Origin: Cliona cf. orientalis
Lineage: Eukaryota > Porifera > Demospongiae > Clionaida > Clionaidae
Assembly: GCA_963930775.1 (NCBI GenBank)
Contig: OZ005699.1
Span: 8,143,501-8,207,500, forward strand
DNA length: 64,000 bases
Direction of reading: 5' to 3'
In this document: positions 42,245 through 61,107 of the stretch, one piece after another
Layout of the letters: each line of letters starts with the position of its first letter
How positions within the stretch are numbered: position 1 is the first letter of the stretch
The notes under the pieces: model-generated
What the model saw: the letters and a program-made list of their open reading frames with translations, nothing else
Databases searched by the model: none
Told to the model about the DNA's origin: nothing
Program-made: the position numbers and the translations under genes

Positions 42245-44383
42245 AATGTTATTATTATTGTAGTCCTAACTAGCGTCATCCCAGAATACACATCCTATCC
42301 TAGTGTTTCAAATTTCCACGGTGTAGTCTCATAATAATCCCATTGCAGTAAACTGCAACAGTAACTGGGGATGGATGTTATGACTACAGTTGTCACGCAT
42401 GTACACTGTGTAGTGCTTCTTAGCCCTGGCTCTTTTTAAATTTATGAATTGAAGCTACATGGCATGCAATGGATGCAATAACGTGCCTACCGATAATTAG
42501 CTAACTGTCATTATCATGATAATGATCATTATTCACAACAATTCTCATTGTGTTCTCAATAACACCGAAGCAGTATACGGGACATTTGTAGGTTAATTGG
42601 GCAGTAGCTAATGACAATATTATTATGTATAGCAATATTATATAAGGAAGATGGTAATTTTCTGTATGCTACATATGGCTAGTCACTTTTTTTGTGCATC
42701 CTGTCACATCACGCACTGAGGGGAATATGGAAGTCTCGGGATTGTTTTCTCTACACAACTGGGTCATAATAATCGTGTGCGTGGTCCATAGTGAACATGT
42801 GCATATACAACAAGGTTTCTACTATATTTTGGCATCATTTCAACCTTGTTTTCATTCCCTTATTAAGCAGTATATTATAGGTACATATATAATAATAATA
42901 TTATTATAGTAAAATTAATGCTTCCTCATGGATTCATGGTATATGCATATTATATTATTTTTATTATGTTAAGCACTTCATCTCTTTTACAACTTTCATA
43001 ACATAATAACTATATATACCAGTATTGTATACTGTCATTTATAGGCTAACCTACATGAAGTCCAGTTCATACTCACTCGTACTCATGGTTGGTGCAACCT
43101 TTCTGAACTTTCACTGAGATGCACTGTATAATATGAACAGTTCAAATTAAGAATGCATGTGTATGTGGCAGTGATTCTGCATGTGGAGTAACTTTATGGC
43201 TGCCAAATTCAAGAGATTGAAACTAGAAAGTGCAACCCTTTAGCATGCGTATAATATTATAGCTATGTATGAATCTGGCCATGCATGACTTGCATATAAT
43301 ATGACATGTATGCCAACCATTGCTTCCCTCATGGGATATTCCCATGTGTAAGTATGTTAGCATGTTGGCATAATAGGCAACCTTAGAATAAGGGTGGTTT
43401 ATGGTGAATTATAATCTGGCCTATTAAATATAATGTGCTGGGCTAGCGCTGTCAATGTATACTGCCAGTAATGCCTCCCAAATTTGACCGTCACATGTCA
43501 TATCTCACATAGACGTCTGTCTTTATCGGGCAGCTTGGAATCGGGGATGCAGCCAAATTTTGAAACTGTCAGTGTCTGGGATGCCATGATGGTGCACACC
43601 ATTATAATACGTCATCATAGCTCAGATGTCAATATGAGTAATATAGCTACTCGAATTGCATAACTGGATTTTTCAGGATGAGGGCATGCATGTGCAGCAG
43701 TGAATGCTATTTGCTGAGATCAGGAAGAAAATTAATCTGGAACTGTGCCAGGCCAGTCGTGTATGCAGATATTTAATCATTAATACAGTAATGTATTAGA
43801 GTACTAGTATAGGCATAATATCTCTTTGTGTTTCGTGTACTAACACAGGGGTTTAATGTCCTAAACATTTCGATACATGCACGCTCAAGTTGCATCAGGT
43901 TGCTGTACCACGCACTATGTTGCCAATGCTTTGCTATATAGGTATCATGACCATAATATGCTTACCTATATGGATCAGTCTCTCACACTGGCAATTGCCA
44001 TTGGCATTGCTGGAAATGGTGATTTTTTGTGCTATATTAAATAAACCGGATGCAGAGTCTTGGCTAAGGCTACAAGGACATGTATATACAGCGGGCTACC
44101 ATTAATGGCGCATGCGCGATTTGCAGCCGAATTAGGGAGGGGGTGGGGCTAACCAACGCGTGTATTAGAGTTGAGGAGGTGGTAAATAGATAGCTTGCAA
44201 ATCAACCAATCTAAATAACTAGTTAATAACTGGTTGGGGGCGAGTTTTCTGTACAAAAAGACCGCTGTTCCTGCATATCCCTCAGAAGTGTTTCAAGTCA
44301 CAAAGCTTGGAGTGATCAAACTAGAACAGAGAGTGTTGCTGATAGCTATCAACAAAAACGTTGACCTAGCGTATCGTATCAGG

Positions 44384-50157
<5,774 letters not shown>

Positions 50158-51050
50158 GATTGTAGCCAAATTTAATTGGATTAGAGGGGAACTCCCAGAG
50201 TATTATTGCATCTACAGCTCCAGACATGGAATAATGTCATACTATCATCCAATGCATCATTGACAGCAGGAATCATTATTTTGCTGGGCATTCAACAAAC
50301 TTTCATGTTTAAGATTGAGTATAATCAATATATATTAATTTAATTTTTCATGCGCTATGTACTTTGTACAATAATTATTATTAATTTATGTCATTAATTT
50401 AATCTAGTGGAATTACCCTGCATGTGTTGACGTGTTAATTAAACAATATGTATATATAATAGGATTTGTAATTAGACAATGCATAATGTACAATGTACAT
50501 GCACTAAAGTTTCTACTGAAAGTGACAGACTAAGTCATGTGATCATGCATGATTTATCTCCATGCATAGATCTAACATAATTCCCGTATTGAAAAATTAA
50601 CTATTAATAGTAGCCAGAGAACAATGGGTAAGTGTATGTATAGTCACGTTATCACTAAGATTGTGTACTTTCATTATCACATTCGGCGGATATTGACTCG
50701 CGTCCGGTAATCCCCTACAAGCCTGTTGCGGGGAGTTTTTGGGGCTGTAAAAGCTAGCTGTGTTATAATAAACACGCGCTGCCAGTAGGACAAATGATTT
50801 CGGTAGCTACGTAGCCAGCTGTTAGCAGCCTTGATATTCAAGTCTTGAAGATCCGTGATCGATCGCGAGGCGAGCATAATAACATATTAATTAAAACTAA
50901 GTAAGTTTAATTAATACGTACCATCGCCTGACTAGCAGATTTAATAATATAAATCAAGAATTAATCAACTGAACCGTTGCAAATTTATGTAGAATTAATT
51001 ACGCCTAGAATTTGCATAGGGAGGATCCTCTCAGTGTGTTCCAGCGCAGG
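50158..51050. other. Intergenic between the two ephrin-like genes
   Basis: 3' UTR of gene 1 and promoter of gene 2. A minus ORF at 50677-50877 (66 residues, ATG/Met start at 50877) has plausible composition but no domain or splice partner, so it is not called. Confidence 0.45.
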
Positions 51051-54000
51051 ATGACAGCGCCAATCCACCTCCATTTGTGGGCATGCGCAGTGATCGCTAT
51101 GATGTTCGCCATTGGAGTGGTCCATGGAGAAACGATCCAGTTGAATTGGACTTCAGACGGGGTTAGAGATTACACAAGGTAGGTGTTGCTGCCTTCTGCC
51201 ATTTAATATTAGCTATTGTCTTTTACCACGGCATTGTTGTGTGTGTATTAAACGCGAAATTTCTATTCGCTTCCGGCCACCGGGTTTTTAAATCGCCCCC
51301 GGTCAACCCTAAAGCTATAATAGTAACTGTTGTGCTACTAAATTAGCTAATGGATGCCATGCAGGCTGAGTCATGTGCTGGCTAATCAATATTCATGCCT
51401 GCAAGTGTATTGCACTGAGGGTCGTTTCATATTAAAGAGTGTCCCCAAAATCCTGTGAAAATGGGGACCCAGCTAGGTCTCTATTTTTCTACGAAAATGG
51501 GGATCCGGGGTCCCCATTTTGGGGGTCCCTATTTTATTATGGCACTGGGATAAATCCTGGTGACCAGCTAAACTTGCCTTGCTAATGCACCCACTATAAG
51601 CAGTTAATGACGGTTGTCCATGCCCTTAACTTTACCTCAGCGTTGGTCTAGATAAGAAGCTACTTTTCGAGCTGCATATCATCAAAATCCCCAAATTCTT
51701 CAAATTGGACTAATCTTCCGTGATTCAGGTGCCTCGGGCACAACAAACTTAGTTGTTTACGACTTTGGGACGTAATACCAGTACTGTAAATAATATAATA
51801 ATAGTTAGAGACTGAGTCTAAGGTCTCTACACATTTTAAGAGACCCAAAGGTCCGAGGCTATATAGCATCTTGAGCAAAGCAAGGGGTCTGAGGGTCTCT
51901 TAAAAAGCATAGAGACCATTGAACGAGGTCTGATTTAGAATATATATATATATAGCAACTGTAACCATGATATATGGCCTGGGGATTAGGCTACTGTTCT
52001 ACTATCTATGGTTAATTGCACTGCCCTTGGCAGCCCAATAATTTGCTGGTATGAAGTACAAAGTTGTTTCTCCCACTGTCTTCACCACGCATGTACATGT
52101 GTATTTAGAATAATATAGCAAATTGAATCTAATTGCAATTGGTCAGTTGGAGGTCCACTGTTTCACTTAGATACCTCTCAGTTCCCTTATAGACCTCTTG
52201 GAGAGGCAGGTCCACACAGTGGGCTGGCAGTAAGTAGCTACTGAGTCAGATAGTTTCACTTTCATTAATAGCTGATCAATATTAATAATTATACAATATC
52301 ATGTGCAGTAGCTATATTATTAAAGTTTATGTTTCCAGTTGGCTAATATTGTAGGTCCCCATCACCAATATCCATATGCGTGCAGTATTGGTTGCTAACT
52401 AGGGATAAACCTATTGTGATATCTTTCAAGCTTCTTAAGGCGGCATGCACAGATAATATTATTATCACCTATACACTAGCTTAAGACCCAGAGTGTTAGC
52501 CATTAAAATTAATGTTCGAACATTGTAACACTTTACTGATGAACTATCATAGATAGTTATCATCTCGGTTACTATTATGAAAACATGTTGACCGGCAAAA
52601 GATGTTGGCTAGCTATACGTATACCGTGCAGGGTTTACAAATTGCCAAATATAGATAATATAGCTACTTTCGTAACAGAAGAATAACTGTTACAGTGGAA
52701 CCGCTCCATAGTGGCTACTGTTGGGGAATGAAAGTTTGGGTATAATATTATAGAGGGGTGATGTTCAATATTTTAGGGGGTTTCATACATAACATTAACT
52801 TTATTATTATATCTATGGTGATGTAGTCGAGATCAAGTTCACTTATTGACAAGGTGCAATGGAATCGTTAGTGGAGGGTTCCACTATAATATTATTATTA
52901 ATGATTGTTGTTGTTATGATCTAGACACTCAAGCTTTCTGGATGACAGTTTGTATAATAATAATGTTGTTATCAACGTTCATAGAATCTGATGTGTTCAA
53001 CTTTATGCTATATATAATATTTCCTCCTTTCCAAGTATCAAAGTTCATTGACTCAGAAGTAGAGGAAATTAGTATAGTCCTAATCGTTAGCTATAGGTAA
53101 GGCGGATACCAGCTTAGCCGCTACTATCACAACTACATGACATGGTGCAATTCTTTTTAGAATAAAGTGGTCTGTATATACCCTATCAACTACTACTTCT
53201 TCCCAAACAGATCAATGTATACCCAAGTTGTTTACTCATGACAGCTACATCACAATAATTAAAGCCTGAATGGTAAACAGCATGCTAAACAATACAATGG
53301 GGAAATACATCACCTGAACAGGAACAGAACCAGCTTGCCTGTAAACATCGCTGATTCAAAATCCCTTCAGCTCAGCAGTATTGCTTGTAGTAGCTAGCTA
53401 TAGTTTACTGCATGCATGTGTTCAAGTATAGTAAGTGGCCGATGGGAATTTGGCCCAGGGGTGCTCATGCAGACTACCATTATTGTCCCTTCTGGCTAAA
53501 ATTAATAGTGGCTAAGCCATATCATGCGTTTTTAATTATGAGTTCATTTACGGGTACTAGTACATACAGCACACAGCCTCCAAGTACCAATAGCTATAGG
53601 TGCAAATATATGAAACTCAGAAGCTTCATATTCTGGAAATATGGGAAAAATTGACAGCAGCTAGCTATCACAGTAACTCCGTTTATCTGTACTCTGGACC
53701 TTCTCCCTCTCTCTCTCTCTGAGTCTCTAGCTCATGTGTGTAAATAAAATAGTATACTATTACTATAATTATGAATGTATGCAGCACTCCATTGAGGTTG
53801 AATCTTGGTGATACACTGGAATTAACATGTAGAAATGTCAGCAATTTATTCATTCAGGTGTGTCATATATAATCATGAGCACATACTGTCTCACATACAT
53901 CTGCCTCTAATACATGCACACGCACACACGTACACATGCACACACTGCTGCAGGCTGATCGAGTTCAGTATGACAGCTGCAATGCCAGTGCTGGCTCTGG

Positions 54001-56908
54001 AGTATTTAATTACAATGGCTTCTGCTTTTCAGGCAGCAGCATTAGGCTTACATTCAGAGAAAATTCACAACCCCTTGAAAATACAGTGAATTTTGAAAAT
54101 AATCGAGTTTATTTCTTAACAAGTGGGTATTTTTATTGAAATTTATGCCTACCAATACAATTACCTTGTCTTATAATAATTAGGTTATTCTGAGGGTAGC
54201 TTGAGACCTAGCGACGATACCTTCACATCTGGTGGTCAGTGCGAGGATGGACTCAAACTGATCTTTGTTATTGGACAAGCCCCAGTACCGCCAGAGGGTG
54301 GTGGCGGTGGTGGTGATAATTCAGGGGGAAATCAGCATGGCGGTACAGGGCCACCGTCAACACCAAATAGTGAAGGATGTGAGTTAACAATGATAACACC
54401 TCTGATAAAGGCACTTCATTTCATGCAATAAAAGATTATGACATATTTAGTATCTGAGAATTGAAACATTACTGTTATGGTACAGTGGTGAATGTCATTA
54501 ATGTATGCTTATACACATTATGATAACAAACATCATGTTATAGCACTTACTTAGCATTATCATTCTACATAACGATTTGTTACCAATCTCCATTAGCATA
54601 GCTTATCATAATAGTACAATCATAATGTTTGGCCCTTTCATTACCAATTTGCATTAGCATAGCTTATCATAACGTGTGATAATACAATAATGTTTGGGTC
54701 TTTCAGCTGCACTATTATCGACACGACTTGCCACTGTTTATCATAAGACCGAAAATCTGAAAAGTATCATGCACTATAGATAGTCTGGTGACTCTGGCCA
54801 GCTAGACCCTTGTCCACTCCCCCCCCCCCCCTCCCCGTACCTCCCCTCCCCCTGCCCACTCTCCAGAATGACAGGAGAGAAGAGAGGGTCTAGCTGGCCA
54901 TACTATGCTGTACTGTAACAGGTATACTATAGTAACCTAGTAAGCACACAATACCAGCTATACTCAATGATATTTAATGTGTATATAATATCAATACTCT
55001 TTCTTGCTCATGCCCACACAGTGAACTCCAACTCTGGCACTGGAGTAGGGCCCCCTATCCCTATCATCGCTGGGGCTGCAGGTACCTATAGTTACACATA
55101 CTGGTATAATGTACATTACGATACATAATTCTTTACTGGGTACACGAAACGTGTAGAGTATGTGCATGTAGATGACAGTAATTATTTATGAGACTTTGAA
55201 AGTGAAGCAACTCGTTTGTTTGTGGTGGTTCAATTCTTGGGATATTATTGTACCTGGAAGTTGATATTGGCATAGGCAATACAAACCTGTTGGGCTGTTT
55301 GGTATCTTGATTATTTTGGCTCTGAAGAAGTTCATGGAGAGATTTCTATACAGTCATAGTATGCTGCATTGACTGCAGGCCTGCGTACAGTAAATTCATG
55401 TGTTGAATAATAGAATGCATGCTAAGGCACAAAAGTATTAAAAGTTCATACCTTAAATCTTGAAATACCCTTAATGTGAATAAATAACATTAACTATGCA
55501 GGTGGTGTGCTGCTTTTGGCTGCTGGTCTATTAGTCATGATCATAATTATCGTAATATGTGTGAAAAGAGGTATGTTGTTACATTCTCCCTGAGTGCATA
55601 AAAAAATTGCACATGTGCATGGTTCAACTTGGGTGTTGCCTATTTTTGTGGGCAAATTGCTGCCCATTGGAGTGGCATGACAGTGAAAGTAAAGCACACA
55701 CAGCACATATGCATTTTTTGTATTTTTCCGACAAATATTATATCAACTTAGCATGCATATATTATAATAATAATGTTATGCAGGACATCGTTCTCGGGAT
55801 AAAAGTAGCGCTACGTATGGAAACAGTTCAAAAGCGTCATACTACAACGAAAGTATGTTCAGTAGCGAGCCAGACAGTCAGGTAAGGATGCACAGAATTT
55901 TATACATTGCAGCTGCATGCTATTAGTATACATAGATCCTCGGTTGTATTTATGCAGGCTTGTACCTTGACAAGAGCAGATTTTAGTCTGGTAAGGAATA
56001 TTTTGTATAATATAGTAGGTAATATTATTTGCATACACCAACAGGTGCATGCATGGTACAGCTGATGATAGCTATACCAACCTTGTACACAAGCTCAATA
56101 GAGGGAGGGCAAAATTTTTTTAGGTTGTTTAACTTTCTTGCGTAATAGGGACCTAAACCAGTGATAGAAGTCAAAGTTCAAGAAACTACACAGCCAAGCC
56201 ATGATGACGTTAGTTTCCAAACATTTGGTCAGAAGAAAAGTGCCTCCATTGATTATTTGCATGAAAATCAACATTATAAGTCTGCTGAAAGAGGTTTTGA
56301 TGATGGTAAGCTAATGTGAATGAAGTTATCACAATAACACGAGTCCATCCATGGCCATGGCATGAAAGGCTTTTACCAGTATGCACGATAGCTTATGTCT
56401 AGTATGGATGGGGCCTTATAATTATACCGGTATACTATCCATTCACATCTGTGTTGACCACAGCCAAACTAGTACTATTTAGGGAGCCACAGACCCTGAT
56501 ACGCACCCTGACTAATGGGATAATAGGTTTAGATGATAATAATAACTAATTTGGCTATAAGTTAAGTGCATACATAAGTTTGTGTTCATGCATAGCTACA
56601 GGTCAATTGTCAACTCCATTTCGTGTTAATCCTACTCCAGAACATTTGCTTAAAGGTGAGACCATTTTTATTAATAAAATTTTCAAATTTGTTGGCATTA
56701 ATATGGGGGGGGGGGGGATTCCTTTACTTGTATCCTTTCTAAATCCTTTCACACATTGTAACCTAATAGCAAGTAAATATTGGTTATTTCTTCAGCACAA
56801 TCCACTTCAGAGATATTTTCTGGAAAGCCAAAGCCTCTTCCACTTCCAAAACCTCGACAGAACAACGTGTACAAATCATCGAGTGCAGACAACCTCATCT
56901 CCCGATGA
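51051..56908 (+). CDS. Ephrin-like single-pass membrane protein, gene 2
   Basis: Eleven exons: 51051-51178, 53785-53857, 53954-54122, 54184-54378, 55022-55081, 55502-55570, 55784-55881, 55958-55990, 56149-56305, 56596-56655 and 56796-56908; 1155 nt, 384 residues. It is a tandem paralogue of gene 1: exons 1+2 sum to 201 nt in both, phases match through the TM exon, and landmarks align (LNWTSDGVRDY, LGDTLELTC, YDSCNASAGSGVFNYNGFC, NNRVYFLTS, GGQCEDGLKLIFVIG). The stalk is Gly-rich, and the TM begins GGVLLLAAGLL and ends IVICVKR. The shorter tail carries YGNSS and YYNES (pYxN) and a KPKPLPLPKPRQ proline-rich segment near the C-terminus (SADNLISR). The four ectodomain Cys are conserved. The tail has diverged most, suggesting different intracellular partners. 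A GGGCATGCGCAG motif lies within exon 1. Confidence 0.78.
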
Positions 56909-57308
56909 CCATTACCTAATGTGTGTAACATTTACAATTATTATTATTGGTCAATACATGTATAATTAATTATAGCTATATATCTATAGCTGGTGTGCAT
57001 TATTTATAGTCTTTGTAGTTGCTACAACATCACTTTCATCACATGGTACTTAATTTCTTAATACATCACTTAATTTTATTACCAGCATCAAATTTCGTCT
57101 ACGACAATATTAGTGTAACACACAGGAAGTGAACTAACTTATTTAATTATTAACTCTAGTTATGTACCCATATTATAATATAGTATATGCAGTGCTGTAT
57201 TGAGTCAGTATTGAATGAATGATAAGTGTCTTTGCTGTTTCAGTTTGTTGCTGAGAGTTCGAGACTAAGTTAGTTACATTAGTTATAGCTATATAGTTGG
57301 TATCATGA
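56909..57308. other. 3' flank of ephrin-like gene 2
   Basis: AT-rich, no ORF of note; probably 3' UTR plus spacer. It ends at the MITE that begins at 57309. Confidence 0.45.
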
Positions 57309-58284
57309 TACCGTATCCTCCCGAAAATAAGCCCCCTCCCCTCTTTGACCTTCAAGTTCTTGCACAGGTATGTTTGCCTCGATTATAAGCCCCCCCTCCC
57401 ACCAAGTAGATAAACTGCACATATACTAGTCTCGTCCCCAGACCCCACCCTCAAAAGGAGGGAAAAGGGTCTGGTGACTTTGGGCAAAAAGCTTGGTCCA
57501 GTTGACGACCCGCGGAGGAATTTGCGCGTCCCAATCAGATTGCAGCTTTAGCCCAGTCATATGACTCGCTAGCCGCAGGAATGTAGCAGGGCCATTGCCC
57601 GCTATACAAATTTGAATCGCCTATGCAGCCTTACTGGCCAATCAGATCCGAGCTTTGTTCAAGCGCACCCATGTCGGCGCGCGCGCCCAGAGCTGGCCAA
57701 ACCGAGAAAACGGTCCAAAGTCACCAGACCCTTTTCCCTCCTCGAGGGTGGGGTCTGGGGACGAGACTACACATATACACGCGCGCGAGCACGTACGTAC
57801 GTACGTAACCTCGTCCCCCGGCCCCTCCCAACGCGGGGAGGGGCCTGGGGACGAGGCTAGTACGTAACCCCGCCCTTCAATTGACTACGAGTACAAAGAC
57901 AGTGCTGGCTTTTAGAAAAGCCTGTTTTGAAGTCATTCTGTTATGATGGAACTTCTAGCTTGGCGAAGACACTTACGAGGCGGTCAAGATGCTTTTACTT
58001 TCCTCTAAAGACGTACACACACGGAATAACAAGTCGTTTTCCCACCGCCGATCCTCGTGTTGCCGTTTACTTGACAGATCATGTCGCTGCCGCTCTTTTG
58101 GAGAAAAGACGAGCAAACTCTGGATATTTCCCGCGATACGTGACCAACGATGGTGGCTAAGGGGGGCTTATATTCGAGGGAAAGTGCATATTCGAAAATA
58201 AGCCCCCTCCCAGTCTAGGTCATGTCTACTGCTGAAAAAAGGGGGGGGGGGGGGGGGGGGGCTTATTTTCGGGAGGATACGGTA
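57309..58284. mobile_element. MITE, ACCGTATCCTCCCGAAAATAAG family, with nested insertion
   Basis: Ends TACCGTATCCTCCCGAAAAT and its inverse ATTTTCGGGAGGATACGGTA. The inner arms repeat AAATAAGCCCCC, and a long G run occurs at about 58238-58261. A second inverted-repeat element (57428-57768) is nested inside. Non-coding; ORFs at 57612-58201 are products of the repeats. Confidence 0.85.
57428..57768. mobile_element. MITE, CTCGTCCCCAGACC family, nested
   Basis: Arms of about 53 bp: AGTCTCGTCCCCAGACCCCA...GTCACCAGACCC in inverse orientation at both ends. It belongs with 26173-26530. A related 50-bp hairpin with CCTCGTCCCC/GGGGACGAGG lies at 57808-57860. Confidence 0.85.
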
Positions 58285-58388
58285 ATAGTAAATTTAATTG
58301 GCCACCGAGATGGTAAAGGGTCATTAGATATGGAAGTAGCTTGCTCTAGACCACATTGTATATATACTAGGCTCGGAGTCTGTATACA

Positions 58389-58782
58389 CAAGTATAAAAA
58401 CAATTGAATAAAATTGAAGGATGAAGTAGGGATGGCAGTGCCAAAAAGTACACAAACAAGATTCGTAGGGATAATGTATCACATCCACTATACATCCCTA
58501 CGCTTGCTTTTCTCATACACATCTGATTCAGCATGTAAATTTAAAGTGTCACTACTATTGATATTGATCCCTGGGTATACAGTATTGATTTTCCATTCCT
58601 GCATGCATGTGCCCCATATATAATATTATGCCAGTGTGTGCACGGCTACTCAAAAAGCAAGCGTAGGGATGCATAGTGCACGTGGATGTGATACATTATC
58701 CCTACGAATCTTGTTTGTGTACTTTTTGGCACTGCCATCCCTACTTCATCCTTCAATTTTATTCAATTGTTTTTATACTTGT
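58389..58782. mobile_element. Fold-back element B, copy 2
   Basis: Same arms as 32038-32423 (AAAAACAATTGAATAAAATT, GCCAAAAAGTACACAAACAA, TACATCCCTACGCTTGC) with a different spacer. Confidence 0.85.
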
Positions 58783-59064
58783 TACTGTTCTTTTTTTTAG
58801 TGCCCTCAGGGCCTGGTAGTTATTAATTTTCATCAATGCCACCTAGCTGACTAATCTCGTGGGGACAGAGGCTGGGCATATACCATGGTGACCGGTTTGC
58901 CTATTCATTGTTTAATATTAAAAATTTAATGCATGGAACTAGCTACTTCAAAGTTTTTTTCTGGACCTATATAGCTACATCCAACTGTGCTCCAGCAATA
59001 AATACAATATTATTATAGGGAAGCAAGTACTGGATCTTAGCCTTTGAGTCAGGTACTACTGCGG

Positions 59065-59324
59065 CTATATGTATGGTACTCCGACACACCGTGAGTTCAA
59101 ACTTGAATACTCCTGCTGTAAGTGCAAATCCCAGGCAGTCTTTGATAGCTTTGCTAGGGCGTCTTCTTTTGCATCACACACAATTGAACGTGCATCAGTG
59201 GGGTTCTCGAGACTGCTCAGGTAACTAGTTGACCTGCGAATGAAGCCACGCCCCTCGTTATCTCGATCCTGAAGCTGGCTGACTCGACCCGGCGGCAAAC
59301 TTGACTCTTGAAAGAAGGCTGTTT
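59065..59324 (-). other. Exon-like ORF, uncertain
   Basis: The minus frame open from a TAA near 59324 down to TAG at 59065 encodes an 85-residue segment of normal protein composition (SQLQDRDNEGRGFIRR, AKEDALAKLSKTAWDL). A TTCTAAACAG acceptor-like site lies at its start, and no ATG is available in frame. It lies between repeats B and A and may be a captured or orphan exon. I do not recognise it. Confidence 0.25.
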
Positions 59325-59479
59325 AGAACCAAGTAGCGATGAAACCATTCCGTTTCAGAAGCATATTTTATAGGTCAGTAAGCTTACTGTTGGTAAGTAG
59401 CCACAATGATCGATAGTTCACTGAGCTGATCAGCTGAGCGCTCGTGCGAGCAGGTCCTAGATCGATCCTGGCTGCGCCG

Positions 59480-60000
59480 GCGCACGCGCGCCACTTACAT
59501 CGGTCACATGACTTCACCATGGCAACACCAAATGAGCATGCGCATTATATGACAAAATGGCTAATTGGACACACCCACTCGCAAAACGCGCGCTGTACAC
59601 ACCCACAATTAAATCGCTTTCCTGATAACACAAAACGAGCTTGCCACAGACATGCGCGCTCCATAATGGAGTGGATTTATACTTGAACTAAGGTGAGCGG
59701 TCATGGTAGTCTTGAGTTAGCCCAGGAAAACAGAAAGAAAGAAAGAAAGAAAGAAAGAATGAGAAATGGCTATTTTTTTAACATCTGGTTCTGGCATATA
59801 CAATTGAGTTGATGGATGGTCTTGGTCTTGTTAGATAGATAATTTGCTATAGATTCTGATTTTGACACTTAGAAAGTTCACAAAGTTACCTGTTTTGAGA
59901 TATTTGGATTTTTGTAATGTATTATATATATGGAGTATCCGTGCCATCCCTACTTATAGAGTCTACCGACTCTATGATAGAGTCTACCGACTCTATGATA
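59480..60000 (-). mobile_element. Dispersed repeat A, copy 2 (inverted)
   Basis: Inverse of 31141-31625, with a (GAAA)n run at about 59730 and the terminal palindrome TAGAGTCTACCGACTCTAT present twice in tandem at 59957-60000. Confidence 0.75.
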
Positions 60001-61107
60001 ATATTATTGGCTTAGCTTCATTTTCCTATCCCATCCACTTTATGATCCCACAGTGAATCATGCAACTGACCAACAGGCTGAGCGGGCAGGCATCATTAAT
60101 TCACTTTACAGAAGTAAACCTTCACTTTCTTTACTCCTGATGTATTCAAGGTGTACTTTGCATATTTCTTCACCTTGGAATGTTGTAGGGATAGTTCTTA
60201 TGATGAGGTAGCTACAGCGCTTCAAGACAAGACTCGATCAATGTCATTATTGTAATGTTATGAATTTGTCATGAAGCTCTTCAAACACATTTGATGTGCA
60301 TATATACCTTTAATATTATAGGCCTCTCTAGCATAACTTCCTCAGACACAATATTTTCTTCCTCACTAACGAGGAAGGTTGTATATAGACCAGAAGTCTA
60401 TAATCTTAACACTTGACAGCTCAGGTTAACTAGCTACGTGAAATCAAGTTAAACAATGCACCCCCCTCCCGTCTCTTCCTCTCTCTCTTGCTTAATCTTT
60501 CTCTTTCTAGAAGCATGATAGTTCTTAGCTTAACAAGGATGGGCACACACACTCTCACTTGTCTGTGTCGATAGCAGCCAAACTGCACTAGAGCATCACA
60601 GTTCCCTGTGTTGATAGCAGCCAAACTGTACTAGAACACCACAGGCATGCATCACCCCATCTACATCCTAAAGCTAGCTGGAAGAGAAAAAATCCGGGCA
60701 GCCGCCGAGAATTGAACCCAGGGCCACTGACTTAAGCCGCCAGCGCTCTGACCACCCTTAGGCACCCGAACTCCCCCCTTCCATGCAGATCATCCATAAT
60801 AGTATAGCTCTTTATAGCTTTCATGATTAATAATAATATTATTACAAAAACTGAGGGGCCTGAGCCCTAGAGATGACATTACTTGTAGCACTACTAACAG
60901 TACTTTACTAACAAAAATAACCAGTGAATAATATTATTATGGTCCTTCCTGATAAGTAGCAACTCCCAGCCCAATGCTCTGAGGTCCCTAATAGTTATTA
61001 TTATCATAGTAATAATTTAATAGCAATGATAAATCTATCTAATGTATGGATATTGTTAGTAGCTAAAGGGTATGCATATCTTCATCATTTCTAAGGACAG
61101 AGACTGT
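60001..61107. other. Intergenic with tRNA-like sequence
   Basis: 3' flank of the minus-strand receptor. It contains a short duplicated segment (GATAGCAGCCAAACTG, at about 60570 and 60612) and the tRNA-like sequence listed separately. No coding ORF. Confidence 0.45.
60695..60768 (-). tRNA. tRNA-like sequence (degenerate tRNA or SINE head)
   Basis: The minus strand gives a 74-nt cloverleaf-like sequence. TGGTCAGAGCG resembles the A box. Anticodon stem CTGGC/GTCAG encloses the loop GGCTTAA. T arm CTGGG-TTCAATT-CTCGG contains the B box. A six-T run follows at 60687-60692 (minus), a pol III terminator. The anticodon would be CTT (Lys), but the universal T33 is replaced and the D stem and acceptor pair poorly. 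A decayed tRNA or tRNA-derived SINE is more likely than a functional gene. Confidence 0.4.

Larger units (their letters stand above)
41484..44383. other. Intergenic, no gene seen
   Basis: About 2.9 kb with a (CT)n tract, a TIR element (41749-42244), and AT-rich unique sequence. GCGCATGCGC at 44108-44117 and GGGTGGGGCTAACC just after it probably mark the promoter of the next gene. Confidence 0.5.

Noticed and set aside
57612-58201. Overlapping ORFs in the 57-58 kb region
   Set aside because: They lie wholly within nested inverted-repeat elements, and several frames are open because of GC-rich repeat arms.
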